A stretch of DNA of 10,443 nt from the NCBI GenBank assembly GCA_002482415.1, contig DLFY01000151.1:3549-13991 (forward strand), written 5' to 3'. Below the pieces are notes generated by a model. It was not told the DNA's origin. It saw only the letters and a list, made by a program, of their open reading frames with translations, and did no database searches. The position numbers and the translations under genes were made by a program. Of this stretch, positions 5,781 through 10,443 are shown one piece after another; positions within the stretch are counted from its first letter, which is position 1; every line of letters starts with the position of its first letter. This stretch comes from Phycisphaerales bacterium UBA7708. GTDB lineage: Bacteria > Planctomycetota > Phycisphaerae > Sedimentisphaerales > Anaerohalosphaeraceae.

Positions 5781-8141
5781 CTACAGGCTTTGCTGCTCGG
5801 TTCGGGCGATAATCTCATTTTGCAGGTCAGGGCCTAAATCGTTGAAATAATCGCTATACCCGGCCACACGCACAATCAAATTGCGATATTGGTCGGGGTT
5901 TTTCTGGGCATCCCGCAGGGTCTGGGCCGTGACGACGTTAAACTGGATATGGTGGCCGTCCAGCCGGAAATAGCTGCGAATCAGGTGCAGCAGCTTTTCG
6001 ATCCCTTCTCCTTCGAGCAGTTGGGGGGTAAATTTCATATTCAGCAGTGTTCCGCCTGTGCGGGCGTGATCGATTTTAGCGGCGGATTTAATGACTGCCG
6101 TCGGCCCATGCACATCCGCACCGTGAGTGGGCGAAATCCCATCGGACAAAGGTTCCCCGGCGCTGCGGCCGTTGGGCAAAGCACCGGTCATCTGGCCGAA
6201 ATAGACATGCACCGTCGTCGGCAGCAGGTTGACCCGATATTTGCCGCCCTTGGTGTTGGACCGGCCGTTGACGGTGTCAAAATAGATATTGAAAGCCTCT
6301 GTCGCCAGACGGTCGGCGTAATCATCATCGTTGCCGTACCGCGGGCTTTGTTTTAATTGCTGCTGAAGGGCGGGATTATCCTTGAAATTTGTCTTCATGC
6401 TCGACAGCAATTGCGTTATCGACAGGATCTTCTTGTCAAAGACATTATACTGAATTGCCGCCAGGGCATCGGTCAAGGTGCCGATACCAACGCCCTGAAT
6501 GTAGGTCGTATTATAGCGCGGGCCGCCATTGTGATAATTGCGGGCTTTCCTGATGCAGTCATCGGTCAGAATCGACAACATCATTGCGGGCAGATAATTG
6601 GCATAAAGCCGTTCGATGACATTATTGCCTTCCACCTTCAAATCCACGAAATATTTCAATTGTGCTTTATAGGCATCAATGACATCATCGATAGAACTAA
6701 ATGTCGCTGCATCCGGTGTCTTGACGCCGATTTGTTTTCCAGTTAGTGGATCCACTCCGCCATTCAGCGCCAATTCCAGAATTTTCGGCCAGTTGATATA
6801 GCCGGTCAGTGTGCAGCTTTCCTTGCCGAAGGCGCTGGTTTCCACGCAGCCGCTCGGCCCGCCGGTACGGGCATCGAACATGGTCTTGCCGTCATGCAGC
6901 ATCTCTCGAATAATCACATCGGTATTAAACACCGACGGCTGCCCGAAGCCGCATTTAATGACATGGCAGGCCCTGCGGAGAAAGCGATCCGGATTCTTGG
7001 CGCTGATCTGAATGCAGGCGCTGGGCTGAACCAGCTTCATTTCTTCGACTACGTCCAGCATCAGGAAAGATACGTCATTGACCGCATCCGAGCCGTCGGA
7101 CGGATTGACGCCGCCGATATTAATCAGGGCAAAATCCGTATAGGTACCGCTCTGGGCCTCGGTGATGCCGACTTTCGGCGGGGCGGGCTGATTGTTGAAT
7201 TTGACCCAGAAGCACTCCAGCAGTTCCTTGGCCGTTTCTTCGGTCAAAGTGCCGGCCTCTAATTCTTTTTTATAGAACGGATACAGATGCTGATCCAGCC
7301 GGCCCGGATTATACGAATCCCAGACATTCAGTTCGGAAATCACGCCGACATGAATAAACCAGTACATCTGCAGCGCCTCGTGAAATGTGCGTGGCGCGTA
7401 CGCGGGTACATGCTTGCAGATCGCTGAAATCTGCAAAAGTTCCTGTTTGCGGGCGGGGTCTTTTTCATGAGAGGCCAGTTCCGCGGCCTTTTCCGAATAC
7501 CGCCTGGCCAGGGCAATCAAGCCGTCAATCGCATGGCTGAAACCCAGAAGCTGCTGCTGTTTGTCGTAGGCTTCCGGATCAGTCATAAAATTAAGGTTAC
7601 GAAGTTCCTGGCGAATGTCATCCTGAAAATCCAGCAGGCCCTTCGTGTAAATCTTATTGTCGTGGATAGCGTGGCCGGGAGCCCGCTGCTCCATAAATTC
7701 CGTAAAGATGCCCGCCTCAAATGCGGCCATCCATTTGTCATTCATGGCGGCAAAGACCTTGTCCCGCATGGTCTTGCCTTTCCAGAACGGGATAATCGTC
7801 TCGGCATAGACCTTGCGGACATGGTCATCCACATCAAACCGCGTCCGATCCCGCTTGCTCATAATCTCAAAGTCGTCCAGGGTATGGCAGCATAATTCCG
7901 GATAGGTGGGCGTTGCTTTGGGAGCAGGGCCGCGTTCCCCGACAATCAGTTCGCCGTCCTGAATGGGAACAGCCTTGTGCTCCATCAGGTATTTAAAGGC
8001 AAGCCCACGCGCCACAGGCGTGGACACCTGCATGGGAGTATCGCTTTTGTAAAACGCGGTCATCAGTTCCGCGCGTTCGGAAGAAATATAAGGTCTGGTA
8101 TTGACGCTTTGCTCACGAAGCCGTTTTACACGTTCATTCAT
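5781..8141 (-). CDS. hypD: Glycyl radical enzyme, probable trans-4-hydroxy-L-proline dehydratase
   Basis: This is a 786-residue, oxygen-sensitive glycyl radical enzyme. The thiyl-radical Cys432 and the base Glu434 are in SGCVET (430-435), and the C-terminal radical loop RVAGYSDYF (758-766) carries Gly761. GCVET, not GCVEP, argues against glycerol dehydratase and choline lyase; a single catalytic Cys argues against pyruvate formate-lyase. Length and blocks such as GELIVGERGP (63-72), FMEQRAPGH (149-157) and ISELNVWDSYNPG (268-280) fit HypD. Phe149, His157, Asp275, Ser331, Asp336, Phe337 and Tyr448 align with the hydroxyproline pocket of Clostridioides difficile HypD, as I recall it. The inferred reaction yields (S)-1-pyrroline-5-carboxylate, normally reduced to proline by ProC, which is not in the window. 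ATG at 8141 has a weak GGGA at 8152-8155. The cognate activase lies 53 bases upstream. Confidence 0.82.
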   Translation of the reverse strand: MNERVKRLREQSVNTRPYISSERAELMTAFYKSDTPMQVSTPVARGLAFKYLMEHKAVPIQDGELIVGERGPAPKATPTYPELCCHTLDDFEIMSKRDRTRFDVDDHVRKVYAETIIPFWKGKTMRDKVFAAMNDKWMAAFEAGIFTEFMEQRAPGHAIHDNKIYTKGLLDFQDDIRQELRNLNFMTDPEAYDKQQQLLGFSHAIDGLIALARRYSEKAAELASHEKDPARKQELLQISAICKHVPAYAPRTFHEALQMYWFIHVGVISELNVWDSYNPGRLDQHLYPFYKKELEAGTLTEETAKELLECFWVKFNNQPAPPKVGITEAQSGTYTDFALINIGGVNPSDGSDAVNDVSFLMLDVVEEMKLVQPSACIQISAKNPDRFLRRACHVIKCGFGQPSVFNTDVIIREMLHDGKTMFDARTGGPSGCVETSAFGKESCTLTGYINWPKILELALNGGVDPLTGKQIGVKTPDAATFSSIDDVIDAYKAQLKYFVDLKVEGNNVIERLYANYLPAMMLSILTDDCIRKARNYHNGGPRYNTTYIQGVGIGTLTDALAAIQYNVFDKKILSITQLLSSMKTNFKDNPALQQQLKQSPRYGNDDDYADRLATEAFNIYFDTVNGRSNTKGGKYRVNLLPTTVHVYFGQMTGALPNGRSAGEPLSDGISPTHGADVHGPTAVIKSAAKIDHARTGGTLLNMKFTPQLLEGEGIEKLLHLIRSYFRLDGHHIQFNVVTAQTLRDAQKNPDQYRNLIVRVAGYSDYFNDLGPDLQNEIIARTEQQSL

Positions 8142-8194
8142 AATGTCTCAATCCCGCAAAAACCGTTCTGCACGGCACATCCTGTTTGCCGGGT

Positions 8195-9109
8195 CTATAA
8201 CCCGCCTGCATGTACTTTATATCCCATCGTAATCAGGATGTCCGCCAGCTCTTTTATATTAAGACCTGATGGCTCCTGAATACCTGGCATTTGATACTGT
8301 TTTCCCATTCGCTGCGATTTCGACTGACCACCCGTATTATACGGCAAAAGGTCGATTTGGTGTATATTTTTCATGTCAGCGACCAGCTTTCCGATAGTAT
8401 TTATCGTCTCGGGATGGTCGTTAAAGCCGGGAATCACAGGAATTCGGACAATGACCGGCTTCCTTTTCTCAGCGAGAAACCGGATATTATCCAGAATAAT
8501 CGCATTTTCTACGCCGGTAAATTCTTTATGTTTGGCAGAATCCGGATGTTTTATGTCGCACAAAAATAGACTTGTCTTGTCCATTATCTGTTCAAGAACG
8601 GCACGCGGGGCATAACAGGACGTGTCCACCGTCGTATGGATGTCCATCGCCCGGCAGCGGGACAGTAATTCAAAAAGAAACTTCGGCTGAGCCAGCGGCT
8701 CTCCGCCGCAAAAAGTAACACCGCCGTCGGACTGGTCAAAAAAGACGATGTCCTTGATAATTTCCTTCATCACCTCATCGGCGGTTACGGATTTACCGAC
8801 AAGCTCCATGGCTCCCGAAGGGCATTCGGTGACGCACCTGCCGCAGCCGGTACACTTTTCCCATGATATAATTACTTTTTTGTCTTGAATTTCGAGGGCT
8901 TTATGCGGGCACACCAGAACACACCGGCCGCACTGAATGCACCGACTGGGTCGATGCATAAGCTGGGCTTTAAAAGAAATTCCCTCCGGATTATGACACC
9001 AGAGGCAATGCAGCGGGCAGCCCTTGAAAAAAATGGTTGTGCGAATACCCGGACCATCGTTTATGGAGTACCGCTTGATATCGAAAATGATGCCTGTTGT
9101 GTTTGCCAT
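8195..9109 (-). CDS. Glycyl radical enzyme activating enzyme (radical SAM), HypD activase
   Basis: This 304-residue radical SAM protein installs the glycyl radical on its partner enzyme. Cys31, Cys35 and Cys38 of GCPLHCLWCHNPE (30-42) form the CX3CX2C site for the SAM-binding [4Fe-4S] cluster. A ferredoxin-like insert carries two further cluster motifs: Cys57/60/63/67 and Cys86/89/92/96. GGEPL at 135-139 is the SAM-binding GGE motif, and DIKHPD (185-190) is a family block. The double ferredoxin insert is typical of activases for the dehydratase/decarboxylase glycyl radical enzymes rather than plain PflA. Its partner is almost certainly the adjacent glycyl radical enzyme. The ATG is 10 bases after the ispG stop and shows no good Shine-Dalgarno sequence (the site reads CCCCCTGAT), so coupling to ispG translation is likely. 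Assignment is secure; substrate specificity follows the partner. Confidence 0.93.
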   Translation of the reverse strand: MANTTGIIFDIKRYSINDGPGIRTTIFFKGCPLHCLWCHNPEGISFKAQLMHRPSRCIQCGRCVLVCPHKALEIQDKKVIISWEKCTGCGRCVTECPSGAMELVGKSVTADEVMKEIIKDIVFFDQSDGGVTFCGGEPLAQPKFLFELLSRCRAMDIHTTVDTSCYAPRAVLEQIMDKTSLFLCDIKHPDSAKHKEFTGVENAIILDNIRFLAEKRKPVIVRIPVIPGFNDHPETINTIGKLVADMKNIHQIDLLPYNTGGQSKSQRMGKQYQMPGIQEPSGLNIKELADILITMGYKVHAGGL

Positions 9110-9119
9110 ATCAGGGGGA

Positions 9120-10169
9120 CTAAAATGTCAGTAGTTGCTCTGAAATTGCATCGAGCAGATTGGCCTCATCGACTGCGGCAATTTTTTGACCGTTTTTATA
9201 AAGGAAGCCTTTGCCGGTTCCCGCACAGATTGCCAAATCCGCATCGGCGGCCTCGCCAGGCCCGTTCACAACGCAGCCCATGACGGCAACACGAATCGGT
9301 TTGTTTGATTTCTGGAGAAGTTTACGCACTTTTTTGGCCAGGCCAACCACATCAATCTGGCACCGTCCGCACGTTGGACAGACGATCAGCTCCGGCTGCG
9401 TTTGTTTGTAGAGCCCGACCGATGCGAGAATCTTTTTGCCGGCTTCAATTTCCTGAACCGGGTCGCCTGCAATACTGACGCGGACCGTATCGCCGATTCC
9501 TTCGGCCAGCAAAGTGCCAATCGCTACCGACGACGGCACCAGGGCGTCTTCCAGCAATCCGGCATGGGTCAGGCCGATATGCACAGGGTAGTCGAATGTG
9601 TCGCTGATAGCCCGGTTGATTTGGATGGTGCGAACCGTATCGGCGCTTTTGGCACTGAGCACCAGGTTTTCGAATCCGTTCTGCTCAAACATACGGACAT
9701 AGCCTGTCATTTCTTCAAGCATCAGCGTGACACGCTGGTTCCGGCCGACATCGTGTTTCAAATCCCGGATACTGGCTTCGTTGACTCCAATACGGATCGC
9801 GATTTTATGATGCTTGGCGCAATCAATAATCCGCAGGATATCGTCTTTGTTTTTGACATTCCCTGGATTTAGCCGAATCTTGGCTGCCCCGGCCTCAATC
9901 GCCTCAATGGCACGGTCGGGTGAAAAATGAATATCCGCCACCAGCGGAATGGGGGATTTATGGACAATCTTGCCGAAGGCCTCCGTATCCGCCCGTGTAG
10001 GGACGGCAATCCGTACCAGTCCGGCACCGGCTTTGACGAGTTTCTGTATCTGTTTCAAACATCCGGCCACATCAGTCGTTTCCGTTTTTGTCATCGACTG
10101 AAGGACAATCGGATTGCCCCCGCCAATACGGACTGAGCCGACAGTGGCTGTACGTGTCTGTTTTCGCAT
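9120..10169 (-). CDS. ispG: 4-hydroxy-3-methylbut-2-en-1-yl diphosphate synthase (flavodoxin)
   Basis: IspG (GcpE) reductively converts 2-C-methylerythritol 2,4-cyclodiphosphate to HMBPP, the penultimate step of the MEP isoprenoid pathway, using a [4Fe-4S] cluster. The N-terminal TIM barrel shows VGSVRIGGGNPIVLQSM (10-26) and RLNPGN (99-104). The cluster domain has CPTCGRC (264-270) and GCVVNGPGEA (298-307), giving cluster ligands Cys264, Cys267, Cys299 and Glu306. These match E. coli Cys270/273/305/Glu312 by family knowledge. I chose ATG at 10169 (349 aa), not the in-frame ATG at 10313. It has AAGGAT at 10177-10182, homology begins right after it, and the longer frame would translate through the lexA terminator. 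The gene is the first of a probable ispG-activase-hypD transcript. Confidence 0.95.
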   Translation of the reverse strand: MRKQTRTATVGSVRIGGGNPIVLQSMTKTETTDVAGCLKQIQKLVKAGAGLVRIAVPTRADTEAFGKIVHKSPIPLVADIHFSPDRAIEAIEAGAAKIRLNPGNVKNKDDILRIIDCAKHHKIAIRIGVNEASIRDLKHDVGRNQRVTLMLEEMTGYVRMFEQNGFENLVLSAKSADTVRTIQINRAISDTFDYPVHIGLTHAGLLEDALVPSSVAIGTLLAEGIGDTVRVSIAGDPVQEIEAGKKILASVGLYKQTQPELIVCPTCGRCQIDVVGLAKKVRKLLQKSNKPIRVAVMGCVVNGPGEAADADLAICAGTGKGFLYKNGQKIAAVDEANLLDAISEQLLTF

Positions 10170-10176
10170 TCGTTTT

Positions 10177-10182
10177 ATCCTT
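10177..10182 (-). promoter_or_regulatory. Ribosome binding site that fixes the ispG start
   Basis: AAGGAT on the minus strand lies 7 bases before the ATG at 10169. It supports the 349-residue IspG over the 397-residue in-frame extension that begins at 10313. Confidence 0.75.
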
Positions 10183-10199
10183 ATCGTTATAAACCCACA

Positions 10200-10228
10200 A
10201 TGATAATCAATATGGCCTAAGAATGCAA
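10200..10228 (-). promoter_or_regulatory. Possible sigma-70-type promoter for ispG-activase-hypD
   Basis: On the minus strand a -35-like TTGCAT (10223-10228) and a -10-like TATCAT (10200-10205) are separated by 17 bases. They lie between the upstream terminator and the ispG ribosome binding site, which would give a leader of roughly 20-25 bases. The -10 matches TATAAT at 5 of 6 positions; the -35 is poor. Position and spacing are the main support. Confidence 0.4.
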
Positions 10229-10231
10229 ATG

Positions 10232-10277
10232 AAAAAAGCGGCCCATGTCTATCTGGAATTTGTAGTACATGGCCGCT
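10232..10277 (-). terminator. Intrinsic terminator after lexA
   Basis: AGCGGCCCATGT (10237-10248) pairs with ACATGGCCGCT (10267-10277), giving an 11-bp GC-rich stem with one bulged C. A short CTA/TAG pairing can extend it into the loop. On the minus strand the stem runs directly into six T (complement of 10232-10237), the classic Rho-independent layout. It separates lexA from ispG. In the plus direction there is no matching T-run. Confidence 0.82.
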
Positions 10278-10317
10278 ATATTGTTTAAAAAACGTGTTAA
10301 CCAATGATAACAATGAT

Positions 10318-10443
10318 TTAAAATCGTCGTATCAATCCCACCACAATGGCCTGAACCTGACAATCTTTCGACAAAATCGGAGTGAAAGCATCATTCTCCG
10401 GCATCAGGCGGATATTCCGTTTGTCTTTGAAGAACCGCTTGAC
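10318..10443 (-). CDS. lexA: LexA repressor, C-terminal end (partial, runs off the window)
   Basis: The last 41 codons and stop (TAA) of a minus-strand gene are present. The translation begins VKRFFKDKRNIRLMPEN, continues FTPI and ends AIVVGLIRRF. This is the C-terminal S24 self-cleavage domain of LexA: the VKRF lysine is the catalytic-dyad Lys, RLMPEN matches the conserved LxPEN strand, and VVGLIRRF is the usual C-terminus. LexA represses SOS genes and cleaves itself when RecA is activated. The DNA-binding domain and catalytic Ser lie beyond the window. A UmuD-type or other S24 protein is less likely given the C-terminal sequence. An intrinsic terminator follows about 40 bases downstream. 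Confidence 0.85.
   Translation of the reverse strand, partial: VKRFFKDKRNIRLMPENDAFTPILSKDCQVQAIVVGLIRRF

Noticed and set aside
5889..7895. Several plus-strand open frames of 120-155 codons opposite hypD
   Set aside because: Shadows of a clearly conserved glycyl radical enzyme; compositions and starts look random.
5781..8141. Assignment as pyruvate formate-lyase, glycerol dehydratase or choline TMA-lyase
   Set aside because: There is one catalytic Cys (not the Cys-Cys pair of PFL), the motif is GCVET (not GCVEP), and the pocket residues align best with HypD.
10170..10317. LexA-box operator near lexA or ispG
   Set aside because: No clear CTGT-N8-ACAG or GAAC-N4-GTTC type site is visible, and the binding motif for this lineage is unknown to me.
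1..10443. CRISPR array, insertion sequence, toxin-antitoxin pair, phage genes or riboswitch
   Set aside because: No regularly spaced repeats, transposase or terminal inverted repeats, small paired ORFs or recognisable aptamer were found; gaps between genes are all under 200 bases.

Overview
The window reads as chromosomal, protein-dense DNA from an anaerobic bacterium. A planctomycete of the Phycisphaerae type is my best guess. Bacterial markers are LexA, IspG (MEP pathway), Pta and a bacterial-style tRNA-Arg. Next to them sit archaeal-flavoured genes: a DNA topoisomerase VI B subunit and a phosphoglucosamine mutase with the archaeal-type GEGNG sugar loop. A glycyl radical enzyme with its activase points to anaerobic life. 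The taxonomic guess is inference from gene content; no marker here proves it.

Left part (about 1-4094, plus strand): a tight three-gene run. It holds topoisomerase VI subunit B, then an archaeal-type GlmM two bases after its stop, then a cation diffusion facilitator whose start overlaps the glmM stop (ATGA). The CDF gene ends tail-to-tail with the next, minus-strand gene. Both stop codons come from one TTAA palindrome, so there is no intergenic terminator.

Middle part (4091-5608, minus strand): a small stand-alone LigD phosphoesterase-like protein lies 21 bases downstream of a short-form phosphate acetyltransferase (pta). A tRNA-Arg(ACG) lies upstream of pta. The pta leader carries two tandem copies of a 9-mer (ATCCTGTTT) that occurs again between the activase and the glycyl radical enzyme.

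Right part (5781-10443, minus strand): in transcription order, the 3' end of lexA runs off the window edge, followed by an intrinsic terminator. Then come a probable promoter, ispG, a glycyl radical activase starting 10 bases after ispG, and a HypD-type glycyl radical enzyme. The enzyme keeps the catalytic Cys/Glu, the Gly radical loop and, from memory of the characterised enzyme, the whole hydroxyproline pocket. The inferred job is dehydration of trans-4-hydroxy-L-proline to pyrroline-5-carboxylate.

No mobile element, CRISPR array, phage gene or clearly new multi-gene system was found. The most interesting points are bacterial Topo VI with archaeal-type GlmM, the ispG-activase-hypD linkage, and the solitary LigD-PE-like protein with one altered active-site position.
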